Notes: generated by a model not told the origin, from the letters alone. Shown: positions 7,223-14,118, counted from the stretch's first letter. The stretch is DNA of 24,602 nucleotides from an uncultured Oscillospiraceae bacterium (GCA_900549755.1 URPQ01000026.1:1-24602); one strand, 5' to 3'. A program made the numbers and translations.

Positions 7223-8521
7223 ATGAGAAAAAGAATATCGGAACTCAAAAGCTTTCATTGGCGGCTATGGCTCTCCCTTTGTGCGCTTGCACTCATTCCG
7301 GCAGTGTATCAAACGGTCAAAACATTTCTTATCTCCTCAGGCGGGCAGGACGGCACGTTTGACATCATCGGGCAGATGGAATGGTTTGACTTGATAAATG
7401 AAACCCTGCAGGCGTTTCTGATTGTGCCGCTCTACTCTGTGTTAAACCGCATCTTCAAAAATCACCGCGAGGAATTTGCGGGAGCAACATTCAAGACAGG
7501 TCTTTGTGCATCTGTGCTCTACACGCTTTTCTCGGTCGGTGTTCTTATCTACGGCTCGACACTTATCGGGGCGATGAGCCCGGGCGAGATAGACATAGCG
7601 GTCACATCTACATATCTCCGCCTTGAAACGCTCGCGTTTATGATGGGAATTATCGTCAGCTTTGCAAATGTAGTGTTCGTCGTGATAGGCAAGGATAAAA
7701 ACGTCTATATCTTTCTTGCCGTCCGCACGGCGCTGTCGCTCATCGCCGACTTTTTGCTGATACCGAATTTGGGCGTTTACGGTGTGGCGGTATCGAATAT
7801 CATATCAAACACGCTGCTTTCCGCCATGTGCATTATGCTGCTGTATAAACAAGGGTACATCCGTTTCAAATGCTTCAAAAAATCGGACGGAGCAATGCTC
7901 CGCGAATGGTGCAAAACCGGTGCATTTTCGGGACTTCAGCAGTTTATCGACAACCTTATCTATGCCGTCATGGTCTGCAAAATGGTAAATATGGTTGCCG
8001 AGCAGGGCAACTATTGGATAGCAAATAATTTTATCTGGGGTTGGCTGCTTATTCCTATCACAGCCCTTGCCGAGGTTATCCGCTCGGACTGCAAGGACGG
8101 TTATAAAGAGCTGCATAAATTTAACTATTACTTTATTGCCGCTGCAAGTGCGATGCTTTGGGTGGTTACCATTCCCACATGGACACCGTTCTTCCGCTAT
8201 GCGCAGGGGCTTGAGAATGCAGGAGAGATTTTCGGTATCGTTATAAAGCTTATTCCGTTTTATATTGCGTATGCGGGCTGTGCAATTATCGACAACATCT
8301 TTGTGGGGCTTGGCAAAACCGGCTATAATGCCGTCAATTCTCTTATTATCAACCTCGGCTACTACGGTGTTTTCTATATCCTGTACCGCGCAGGTGTAAT
8401 CACATTTACGATGAACACGATTATTTTGATGTTCGGCTTCGGTATGGTAGTGCACCTTGCTGTTTCACTTATCGAGGAAAAGGTGTTTTTCGGAAGGTCA
8501 ATTAACAGTAAGTCAGAATAA
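7223..8521 (+). CDS. MATE-family efflux transporter
   Basis: This 432-residue integral membrane protein looks like a member of the MATE (MatE) sodium- or proton-driven multidrug exporters. It is hydrophobic throughout, with about twelve predicted membrane segments in two halves. The first half starts near residue 15 and the second half near residue 230, after a basic loop (about 212-222). Length is normal for the family. The start is the ATG at 7223, with AGGG 7 bases upstream. It is the only plus-strand gene in the left accessory region and is a single-gene unit with its own promoter, long leader and strong terminator. That layout suits an inducible resistance or export determinant, perhaps acquired with neighbouring mobile genes. 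The substrate cannot be told from sequence. Confidence 0.85.
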   Translation: MRKRISELKSFHWRLWLSLCALALIPAVYQTVKTFLISSGGQDGTFDIIGQMEWFDLINETLQAFLIVPLYSVLNRIFKNHREEFAGATFKTGLCASVLYTLFSVGVLIYGSTLIGAMSPGEIDIAVTSTYLRLETLAFMMGIIVSFANVVFVVIGKDKNVYIFLAVRTALSLIADFLLIPNLGVYGVAVSNIISNTLLSAMCIMLLYKQGYIRFKCFKKSDGAMLREWCKTGAFSGLQQFIDNLIYAVMVCKMVNMVAEQGNYWIANNFIWGWLLIPITALAEVIRSDCKDGYKELHKFNYYFIAAASAMLWVVTIPTWTPFFRYAQGLENAGEIFGIVIKLIPFYIAYAGCAIIDNIFVGLGKTGYNAVNSLIINLGYYGVFYILYRAGVITFTMNTIILMFGFGMVVHLAVSLIEEKVFFGRSINSKSE

Positions 8522-8526
8522 CGTCA

Positions 8527-8559
8527 AAAGGCTTCGGAGCGTTTTTCCGAAGCCTTTTT
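8527..8559 (+). terminator. Intrinsic terminator after the MATE gene
   Basis: AAAGGCTTCGG (8527-8537) pairs with CCGAAGCCTTT (8547-8557), with a 9-base loop and a run of five Ts (8555-8559). The other strand also ends in TTTT, so it can serve the converging glycosylase-like gene too. Confidence 0.88.
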
Positions 8560-8590
8560 GAGAACTTAAATATGTACAAGTATATGCGGT

Positions 8591-9181
8591 CTATATCTCT
8601 TTCAAAATGCAGTCTTTATCAATATAAAACCTGAGTTTTGAATCATTATTGATATTTACCCGTTTGCACGATTTGATATTTTCGTCAGCATAGCTTTTAT
8701 AGTCGGCGATTATCACGTCCGAAAAAACATTCCCATCGCACAGATTTATCGGGAGTTGATTTGATACAATCCCAAGTTTATCATGGCAAAGCACATATGG
8801 GTTGCCTGTAACAAAATTCAGGGTTTCACATTCCTGTATCACTCTATCTTTTTCAACTTTTATTGCTCCCCGAATTAAAATGTTATCGCAACTATATTCA
8901 TTCTCCCATTTCTGGCTCATTCCGCCTTTGCAGACTATGTGCAGCATTCCCCCGTAAACAAAACAGGTGCCGATTTTATCTTTTCCCGTTAAAACATCAT
9001 GTCCCTTGCCGCGCTTGCTCCTGTTGACATAACTGATTTCTTTTCCTTCCTCACACTTTTCGTCAAAGGGATATGCCTCGGTTACGGTAATCATATATTT
9101 ATGCCCGTTGCAGTTTATTGTTTTCCCCAGCAGCTCCTTTGCCAAGTATTCAGCCCTTTTATTGTAATCAATCGTTTTCAT
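8591..9181 (-). CDS. Divergent AAG/MPG-type DNA-3-methyladenine glycosylase-like protein
   Basis: The 196-residue protein resembles the alkyladenine DNA glycosylase fold, which removes alkylated purines from DNA. Matching pieces in family order are the N-terminal AEYLAKELLGK (10-20), VTEAY (33-37, with E35 as the expected catalytic glutamate and Y37 as a base-stacking tyrosine), FVYGGMLHIVC (74-84), and ILIRGA (101-106, with the family arginine R104). A C-terminal LRFYI also matches. The family histidine after EAY and the usual R-N motif are not clear, so the protein is divergent and its substrate may differ. GGGGG lies 9 bases before the ATG. A strong promoter directly upstream makes it a single-gene unit. 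The family call is by eye and moderately sure. Confidence 0.6.
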   Translation of the reverse strand: MKTIDYNKRAEYLAKELLGKTINCNGHKYMITVTEAYPFDEKCEEGKEISYVNRSKRGKGHDVLTGKDKIGTCFVYGGMLHIVCKGGMSQKWENEYSCDNILIRGAIKVEKDRVIQECETLNFVTGNPYVLCHDKLGIVSNQLPINLCDGNVFSDVIIADYKSYADENIKSCKRVNINNDSKLRFYIDKDCILKEI

Positions 9182-9217
9182 TTAAGATTTCCCCCTACTT
9201 TTAACTTTGCCGAGCAA

Positions 9218-9246
9218 ATTGTACCACATTATTTGATTTTCGTCAA
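9218..9246 (-). promoter_or_regulatory. Sigma-A promoter of the glycosylase-like gene
   Basis: On the minus strand TTGACG (9246-9241), a 17-base spacer and TACAAT (9223-9218) precede the start codon at 9181. Confidence 0.8.
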
Positions 9247-9250
9247 CACA

Positions 9251-9284
9251 CACTCCCTGTACCTCTTGCGAAGTACGGGGAGTG
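9251..9284. repeat. Inverted repeat between tnpV and the glycosylase-like gene
   Basis: CACTCCCTGTAC (9251-9262) and GTACGGGGAGTG (9273-9284) pair at 11 of 12 positions around a 10-base loop. No T-run follows on either strand. It lies just after the tnpV stop and immediately upstream of the glycosylase promoter, so it could be a weak terminator, an operator or an element end. Confidence 0.6.
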
Positions 9285-9293
9285 ATTATGTTT

Positions 9294-9662
9294 CTATCTC
9301 AAAATCAATTCCTCATGGACTATCTCCTCCGCGCGGCGGCGGATACTGTTCATTCGGCGCACCCATTCCATTTGGTCTGTGGCTTTTAGGCGCTCGGTGA
9401 CATTTTCGTTTTTCGCTATGTCGCGTACAAGCTGAGAGAACATTTCATCGGCTTGCCGGTCGATATTTTCTATGTAGGCGTTCAGCTCGCCCAAAAGCCA
9501 CAGACTGCTGAAAAGCGCTTTATCGTGCTTTCGGATATAGGCGTAGTGCCGCTGACCGAAAGGTCCAAAGGTGGGCTGCTCGGGCGCGGCAACATTCGGC
9601 AGGAGATAATCGCCCTCTTTGCGGTAAGTGCCGCCCATGCGTTCAAATAGTGTTTCTTTCAT
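9294..9662 (-). CDS. tnpV: TnpV family transposon-encoded protein
   Basis: The sequence is a clear TnpV-family match: it begins MKETLFERMGGTYRKEGDY, then has FGQRHYAYI, then ALFSSLWLLGELNAYI, and ends EWVRRMNSIRRRAEEIV. TnpV is carried by clostridial mobilisable transposons such as Tn4451/Tn4453; its biochemical role is not established. The 122-residue start at 9662 matches the family start and has AAGGAG 9 bases upstream. An ATG two codons earlier and a TTG at 9692 are less well placed. It follows the truncated AbrB gene by 19 bases, and no transposase or recombinase is present nearby, so this is probably a remnant of a mobile element. Confidence 0.88.
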   Translation of the reverse strand: MKETLFERMGGTYRKEGDYLLPNVAAPEQPTFGPFGQRHYAYIRKHDKALFSSLWLLGELNAYIENIDRQADEMFSQLVRDIAKNENVTERLKATDQMEWVRRMNSIRRRAEEIVHEELILR

Positions 9663-9681
9663 TTCCATTGACTCCTTTTTG

Positions 9682-9855
9682 TTATTTTCCAAGCCGTGAG
9701 GAGAGTTTCTCCACGGCTATTCGGAACTTTTCGAACGGTGTCAATGTTATCAGCGGCGGGTCGCCCTCGCGAATACGCATTGTGCGGCGAATTTCCTTTG
9801 GAATAACAACTCTGCCGAGGTCATCGATTCTTCTTACAATTCCTGTGGCTTTCAT
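9682..9855 (-). CDS. Truncated AbrB/SpoVT-type DNA-binding protein
   Basis: A 57-residue protein starts at 9855, with GGAG 10 bases upstream. Residues 1-33 (MKATGIVRRIDDLGRVVIPK, then EIRRTMRIREGDP) are the classic swapped-hairpin AbrB DNA-binding domain. The family normally continues with about EIYTDRDGEVIFKKYS and, in SpoVT types, a sensor domain. Here the sequence changes abruptly after REGDP and ends after a short helical tail. This looks like an internal deletion that kept the frame. The truncated protein could still dimerise and bind DNA or interfere with related regulators. It reads directly into tnpV, so both probably belong to one mobile-element remnant. Confidence 0.8.
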   Translation of the reverse strand: MKATGIVRRIDDLGRVVIPKEIRRTMRIREGDPPLITLTPFEKFRIAVEKLSSRLGK

Positions 9856-9933
9856 ATATTAAAATCTCCTTTTTTTAATCGTGTTGTTATTATTTGTAAG
9901 GAAAGATAATATATTCATTATTGATTTTATTTA

Positions 9934-11181
9934 TCAGGACGCCTTTTTCTGCCTTGTATTTCCGGTGGTGTTTTCCGCCTCTTTCAGCATATTTTCTGCG
10001 AAAATAGCGTAACCCGTCGTCGGGTCGTCTATTAAAACGTGTGTCACCGCGCCTATAAGCTTTCCGTTTTGCAAAATAGGGCTGCCGCTCATGCCCTGCA
10101 CAATTCCGCCCGTAATATTTAAAAGCTCGGGGTCGGTTACGGTCACCGTCATATTCTGCGTGGCGGAAAGATACGCCGAGCTGCGCTTTTTAACGCGGCA
10201 GGAATAGAGCTTCGGCTCCTTGCCCTCTACCGTGCAGAGAATTTGCGCCTCGCCGTCCTTTACCTCCTGCTTCAGCGCTGTTTCGGTAAGGCGTGAAAAG
10301 CCTAATTTGCCCTTTAAAACGCTGTAAACGCCTTTTTCGGAATTACAGTCGAACTTGCCTATTGTGCCGTAGGTAAATTTCCCTTTTAACTGCCCGGGGC
10401 TGCCGCTGCTCCCCTTTTCAACCGATATTATCTCGGCGGATACAAGCTCGCCGTTTTTAAGCTCCAAAAGGTCGCCCGTGTCCTCATCGCACACGCCGTG
10501 ACCTAACCCGCAAACCACGCCTGTTGCGGGGCTGTAAAATGTGAGCGTGCCTATTCCCGCAGAGCTGTCGCGCACCCAAAGCCCTATACGGTAGCTACCC
10601 GTTTCTTTTGAGAGCGCGGGCGTTACATACACCGTTTTTTGCACGCCGCCGCGCTTTATTACAAGCTTTATTCTGTTTCCGCCGGATGCCGCCACGGCGG
10701 CGCTTAATTCCTCGTTCGTAAGCACCTGCTTGCCGTCTGCCGAGAGGATATAATCGCCTTTTTTCACCCCTGCGTTTTCCCCGGGGCATACGCTGCCCGA
10801 CGCGGTTTCAACCGTTGTAATATCAATTACCAGTACCCCGTCGGTATAAAGTTTCATACCGAACGGCGTGCCCAAAACCGAAACGTGCAGCTCGTCCACC
10901 ACCTCAACGTTAACGGTGGTGAACGGAATTATTCCGAACGCTTTCAGCTTAACGTCAAATTCCTCGCCTATTTTTTCGGTCTTGCCGGTTTGCGATAGCT
11001 TTAAGCCCTCGTACTCGGCGGTAATCGGAACGGCGGTATTAAAGGTAAGCCCGTCCCCTTTTTTTATTTTATAATCATCGCTTATGCTTCCGTTAAGATA
11101 TATAACCGCGCCGAAAACCGCAATATCAAGCAGCAGCGCGAGTATAAAAACACACTTAAAAAAAACGCGCAAAATTTTCAA
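9934..11181 (-). CDS. spoIVB: SpoIVB sporulation peptidase (S55 family)
   Basis: SpoIVB is a forespore-made serine peptidase, secreted into the space between forespore and mother cell, where it triggers pro-sigma-K processing. The 415-residue protein has an N-terminal membrane anchor (about 7-30), a PDZ domain (about 118-185) and an S55 peptidase domain. Catalytic candidates are H228 in GLGHGV (225-230), D350 in TVTDPELL and S365 in QGMSGSP (362-368). The D-to-S spacing of 15 equals that of the Bacillus subtilis enzyme. The start is a TTG at 11181, with AGGGAAG 9 bases upstream. An inverted repeat brackets this start. In related genomes spo0A follows directly; here it does not. Confidence 0.95.
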   Translation of the reverse strand: MKILRVFFKCVFILALLLDIAVFGAVIYLNGSISDDYKIKKGDGLTFNTAVPITAEYEGLKLSQTGKTEKIGEEFDVKLKAFGIIPFTTVNVEVVDELHVSVLGTPFGMKLYTDGVLVIDITTVETASGSVCPGENAGVKKGDYILSADGKQVLTNEELSAAVAASGGNRIKLVIKRGGVQKTVYVTPALSKETGSYRIGLWVRDSSAGIGTLTFYSPATGVVCGLGHGVCDEDTGDLLELKNGELVSAEIISVEKGSSGSPGQLKGKFTYGTIGKFDCNSEKGVYSVLKGKLGFSRLTETALKQEVKDGEAQILCTVEGKEPKLYSCRVKKRSSAYLSATQNMTVTVTDPELLNITGGIVQGMSGSPILQNGKLIGAVTHVLIDDPTTGYAIFAENMLKEAENTTGNTRQKKAS

Positions 11182-11211
11182 GAAAAATCACTTCCCTGAA
11201 TTATTTTGCGC
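11167..11211 (-). promoter_or_regulatory. Inverted repeat enclosing the spoIVB start and ribosome binding site
   Basis: GCGCAAAAT (11167-11175) and ATTTTGCGC (11203-11211) are perfect 9-base inverted arms. The loop contains the AGGGAAG ribosome binding site (about 11191-11197) and the TTG start (11179-11181). In the mRNA this could expose or hide the start region and so limit translation. Confidence 0.5.
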
Positions 11212-11241
11212 ATTTTTCATATAAATAATTTAACAAATATT

Positions 11242-11520
11242 TCAGCCGAAAAAACCTTTTTGCGGTTTGGAAATATACCGCTCGGAATCGGTGTTTACAA
11301 GTATTGTTTCCTGCCCTATAACCTCAATTTCCGACCAGGGGATTATTATATCCTCATCATGCCCGAAAAGCCCCAAGGCGCGCGGTCTGCCCGGTATTAC
11401 AAGCGCGCTTAAAGAGCCGTTTGCCGTGTTGAACTCCACATCGTAAACATAGCCTAAAACACAGCCGTTTTTAACGCAAACCACCTGCTTGTTGCGAAGA
11501 TCCGCAATTTTGCAATTCAT
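11242..11520 (-). CDS. YlmC/YmxH family PRC-barrel sporulation protein
   Basis: This 92-residue protein matches the YlmC/YmxH family of small PRC-barrel proteins conserved in spore formers. Visible family features are the start MNCKIADLRNKQVVCV, GYVYDVEFN, LSALVIPGRP, and IIIPWSEIEVIG near the end. GGAG lies 9 bases before the ATG. The molecular role is not well known; PRC barrels mediate protein or RNA contacts. It sits 60 bases upstream of spoIVB on the same strand, which supports a sporulation setting. Confidence 0.88.
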   Translation of the reverse strand: MNCKIADLRNKQVVCVKNGCVLGYVYDVEFNTANGSLSALVIPGRPRALGLFGHDEDIIIPWSEIEVIGQETILVNTDSERYISKPQKGFFG

Positions 11521-11564
11521 ACACTCTCACTCCCTGTTTTGAGTATATGAGCAAGTCTTTAAAA

Positions 11565-12413
11565 TTAGTCTTCAAAAACGTTTTCGGGTTCTTCGTCGCT
11601 TTCTTCCCCGTCCTCGGTTTTTTCGGGCTTCTTTTCCTCAACCTCAATACCAAGATCGCGGCGTTTATCCAAATCCTCATCCGGGTGGTCGCGGTAATAC
11701 GGATCGATTATGCACTTTTTAATTGATGGGAATGTGCAGAACTGAACCAGCAAAAACCTGAACGACGGGAACAAAAGAAAGTAAAGCAATATTTCAAAGG
11801 TAAGCGCCACAATGTAATAATCCGACGCAAGGAAGAGTATTCCCACATTCGCGGCGTAAACCAGCAGAATTGAGAAAAAGCAGACTAAATTCATTTTCAT
11901 ATTTATAAAAACAAATTTAAAGCTGTTGCGGTAAATCTGCTTTAATGAAAACTTAAAGGTGATTATAAGCGTCCATACAAAGTAATCCATCACCGTGAAT
12001 ATAAATAGCATGCAAAGCGATATGCCGAGACCTATTGTTGACATTATGCCCTTGCTGCCGAAATAGAAGAAATAAACGTCAAACCCGAGAACAATATAAA
12101 TCACGAGCTTTATTATGCCCGCGGGCAGCGCCTGTTTCCAGTTTTTCTTAACCGTATCCCACAAGTCGCTCACGCCGAACGAATGCTTATCCCGCGCGAT
12201 ATTGCGCGTTACATTGGTAAGCCCGGCGGACGCCAGCCCGTTTGTTAAAACCGGGAGTGATATAAGCCCGTAAACCAGATTTATTACTATGAATTTCCAG
12301 AAATTGCGGAAAAAGGTTTCAAAAAAAACTATAAAGCCCTTTTTCTTGGGCGCGTTTTTTGAAATTCCCGGTCCTTCCTTTTCATAATTGAATAAGCCGA
12401 AAAAGCCTGCCAT
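11565..12413 (-). CDS. YesL/DUF624-like membrane protein
   Basis: This 282-residue membrane protein has about five hydrophobic segments (about 38-60, 98-120, 125-153, 173-196, 200-225) and a strongly acidic tail (about 255-282). The start (MAGFFGLFNYEKEGPG) and first membrane segment resemble the DUF624 (YesL) family, whose function is unknown but which is often near transport and sporulation genes. It starts 16 bases after the preceding membrane-protein gene, so the two are probably one operon. The family assignment is moderate. Confidence 0.65.
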   Translation of the reverse strand: MAGFFGLFNYEKEGPGISKNAPKKKGFIVFFETFFRNFWKFIVINLVYGLISLPVLTNGLASAGLTNVTRNIARDKHSFGVSDLWDTVKKNWKQALPAGIIKLVIYIVLGFDVYFFYFGSKGIMSTIGLGISLCMLFIFTVMDYFVWTLIITFKFSLKQIYRNSFKFVFINMKMNLVCFFSILLVYAANVGILFLASDYYIVALTFEILLYFLLFPSFRFLLVQFCTFPSIKKCIIDPYYRDHPDEDLDKRRDLGIEVEEKKPEKTEDGEESDEEPENVFED

Positions 12414-12429
12414 TTAATTTTCCCCTATC

Positions 12430-13152
12430 TTATTTTTTCTTGTAGATAAGTTTTTCTCCCAAAGAGAAATTCTTATAGCCCAAAATGTATGAAACACAGC
12501 TTACCGCCGGTATTACAAGCGGCAGTAAAAGCAAAAGTATAAGCCTTATAACCGAAAGCTCGGAAACGTGAACGGCGCTGCCGCAGATTACCTGTGTGAG
12601 CGAATAAAACGCCGCGTTTAAAAATTTAAGCAGCACCACCGGAAATTTAGGCGATACACCTGCCTTTGCAATAATCACAAAGAGTAAAAACAAGTATTCC
12701 GGAACAATCGCTATAAGCCCGATTTTAAGCCCTTTCAGCTTATCCTCCGCCTTATGCTTGAATTTCACAAGGTTGCTGTCGGTCGTGCCGATATGCCAGA
12801 TATTCGGGTAAATAAATGAAAAAAGTATTAAAATACAAAATATCTGCGATACCGCAAGAAACGCCGCAGTTCCGCCCTTTGTCATTTCCGAGCGAATCTT
12901 GGATTCACTTACGGTGAAGCCCCTGCCCTCGTATTCCGCTTTTTTCGTGTCGTCGCCGTCGGCGTAATAATATGTATAAAGCTCCTGCGGCTCGCTCGAA
13001 TCGCTTGAAGTACCGTAAGCCTTATACCCCACGTTTTTGGTAAATGCCGCCGTTGCCAGCACGCTGAACGACATAACCACGAAAAAGCACATAATATTAA
13101 CGACTATTAGCTTTAAAAAAAGCTTTGCGCCGGTTTTAAAATTTTCCTTCAT
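12430..13152 (-). CDS. Multi-pass membrane protein of unknown function
   Basis: This 240-residue protein has a membrane segment at about 12-37, an extracytoplasmic-looking Tyr/Ser/Asp-rich stretch (about 40-90), then further segments at about 95-116, 142-163, 172-192 and 201-225, ending in a basic IYKKK tail. I do not recognise a family. A GAGGTG ribosome binding site precedes the ATG at 13152, and a consensus-like promoter lies directly upstream. It heads an operon with the DUF624-like gene; both begin with a soluble stretch followed by a long hydrophobic helix and may work together. Confidence 0.7.
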   Translation of the reverse strand: MKENFKTGAKLFLKLIVVNIMCFFVVMSFSVLATAAFTKNVGYKAYGTSSDSSEPQELYTYYYADGDDTKKAEYEGRGFTVSESKIRSEMTKGGTAAFLAVSQIFCILILFSFIYPNIWHIGTTDSNLVKFKHKAEDKLKGLKIGLIAIVPEYLFLLFVIIAKAGVSPKFPVVLLKFLNAAFYSLTQVICGSAVHVSELSVIRLILLLLLPLVIPAVSCVSYILGYKNFSLGEKLIYKKK

Positions 13153-13179
13153 TTCAGCACCTCTTTTTAGTTAATATCT

Positions 13180-13208
13180 ATTATAAACTATAAAAAAAAT
13201 AAATGCAA
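13180..13208 (-). promoter_or_regulatory. Promoter of the two membrane-protein genes
   Basis: On the minus strand TTGCAT (13208-13203), 17 bases, then TATAAT (13185-13180). The -35 box lies inside the 5' end of the upstream gene's terminator stem. Confidence 0.7.
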
Positions 13209-13233
13209 GAGGACAAAACGTCTTCCCGCATTT
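13201..13233 (-). terminator. Intrinsic terminator of the small tail-anchored gene
   Basis: Arms 13201-13214 and 13220-13233 pair (AAATGC with GCATTT plus AGAGGAC-like inner pairs, a two-base internal mismatch and one wobble). On the minus strand a run of eight Ts follows (13199-13192). It ends the gene at 13246-13518. Confidence 0.7.
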
Positions 13234-13245
13234 TTAATAGTTTAT

Positions 13246-13518
13246 TTACAAAATTATGGCTAAAACCACCGCGCCTATAATTATTGTCGCTGCGGCGGCT
13301 ATTAAAAGGCGTATCTGCCTTTTGCGCTTTATCCTGTTTCTTACGGTTTTCGGGCGGCAGCTGTCGTCATAGTGAAACGAAAAGCTGCTCGCCGCTTTTT
13401 TAAGCTGCTTTGCGCTTAAAGTGCCGTACTCCGGCGTGACGTAAAACACAATTTTTTCAAAGAGCTTACTGCCCGTATTATTTACAACAATTACCGTTTT
13501 GCTTACACCTTTTACCAT
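13246..13518 (-). CDS. Small conserved protein with a C-terminal membrane anchor
   Basis: This is a 90-residue protein starting MVKGVSKTVIVVNN, with a soluble domain (1-57), a very basic stretch (60-70, RNRIKRKRQIR) and one membrane segment (71-90) at the extreme C-terminus, so it is probably tail-anchored with the soluble part in the cytoplasm. I chose the ATG at 13518, with GAGGGG about 7 bases upstream, over a start 20 codons earlier, because the extra residues look unrelated. Similar MVKG-type proteins occur in Clostridia without a known role. A terminator follows, making it a single-gene unit. Confidence 0.72.
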   Translation of the reverse strand: MVKGVSKTVIVVNNTGSKLFEKIVFYVTPEYGTLSAKQLKKAASSFSFHYDDSCRPKTVRNRIKRKRQIRLLIAAAATIIIGAVVLAIIL

Positions 13519-13592
13519 ATTTTCGCCCCTCTTTTCAAGCTGTAAATATTGTGGACGAAAATATGGGAAAATATTCAAGTTGACATAAAAAA

Positions 13593-13650
13593 GTGGATAA
13601 CTCGGTGGAAAAGTGGATTAAGTGGGCATAAAACGGGGTGAGTTATCCAC
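13593..13650. repeat. Inverted repeat with DnaA-box-like arms
   Basis: GTGGATAACTC (13593-13603) and GAGTTATCCAC (13640-13650) are perfect 11-base inverted arms. Each arm contains TTATCCAC, eight of nine bases of the DnaA box TTATCCACA. A third near match, GTGGATTA, lies between them (13613-13620). The structure lies in the non-coding gap upstream of the tail-anchored gene. A DnaA-binding role is only a possibility. Confidence 0.65.
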
Positions 13651-13653
13651 CGC

Positions 13654-13700
13654 GGTTGCAAATATAAGGTTTTATGTTAATTAGATGTAAAATTGCAACC
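13654..13700. repeat. Second inverted repeat adjoining the first
   Basis: GGTTGCAA (13654-13661) and TTGCAACC (13693-13700) are perfect arms; inside them TTTTA (13670-13674) and TAAAA (13688-13692) can also pair. It starts four bases after the previous palindrome, so the two form a tandem hairpin unit of about 110 bases. No T-run suited to termination follows. Confidence 0.6.
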
Positions 13701-13726
13701 CGCTCTACAAAACAGATAATAAAAAA

Positions 13727-14017
13727 TCAACCTATTATTTCACTGAACATTCTTTTACACTGTACGATCATATCGTAATAGCCCTTTCCGAAGATGCATA
13801 CAACCACTGTTGCAAATACCGAAGTTATTGCATTGCCGTACAACAACGCACCGAAAAAGGCACCGATTAAAAATATTATTTCACCAATTCTGGGATAAAT
13901 ATATACATCAAAAAACTGCGTTTCATCTTCCTCCGTAAATTTTCCGAAAAAACAAACGCGTATTGGGTTGCCCCTGTAATGATTATCTTCCGTTTCCGCA
14001 AGATAAAATCCTCTCAC
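13727..14017 (-). CDS. Hypothetical two-helix membrane protein, possibly 5'-damaged
   Basis: This 96-residue protein has an N-terminal soluble part (1-43) and a hydrophobic hairpin (about 46-76). I do not recognise the family. The only start is a GTG at 14017 without a well-spaced ribosome binding site. The same frame stays open a further 11 codons upstream to a stop at 14051-14053 and reads as ordinary protein (HFREADKVV), but offers no start codon. A second frame overlaps the GTG by four bases. This pattern suggests an older, longer gene broken by a frameshift, although coupled translation is possible. Confidence 0.5.
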   Translation of the reverse strand: MRGFYLAETEDNHYRGNPIRVCFFGKFTEEDETQFFDVYIYPRIGEIIFLIGAFFGALLYGNAITSVFATVVVCIFGKGYYDMIVQCKRMFSEIIG

Positions 14018-14118
14018 AACCTTGTCGGCTTCCCTAAAATGAATACCACACTACTATATAAATCAAATCCGAATATAGTCTTGTTGCACGGCGCGTCGTA
14101 ACACATTCTTTGCTGCAT
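14014..14118 (-). CDS. Doubtful 34-residue ORF overlapping the next start
   Basis: An ATG at 14118 opens a 34-residue frame whose TGA stop overlaps the GTG start of the following gene (GTGA). It has no clear ribosome binding site and no recognised family. It may be the 5' part of a frameshifted gene or chance. The rest of 14119-14186 holds no feature I can support. Confidence 0.25.
   Translation of the reverse strand: MQQRMCYDAPCNKTIFGFDLYSSVVFILGKPTRL

Noticed and set aside
7805..8455. Minus-strand open frame (216 residues) opposite the MATE gene
   Set aside because: Antisense to transmembrane codons, and the composition is that of a reversed membrane gene.
9294..9855. A complete transposon
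   Set aside because: No transposase, recombinase or matching element ends are visible; only TnpV and a truncated AbrB gene remain.
9650..9862. 70-residue plus-strand open frame
   Set aside because: It lies opposite the AbrB DNA-binding gene, which has a clear family match and ribosome binding site.
13593..13700. Possible replication origin
   Set aside because: Only two or three imperfect DnaA-box-like sites, no AT-rich unwinding region of the usual kind, and no dnaA or dnaN nearby.
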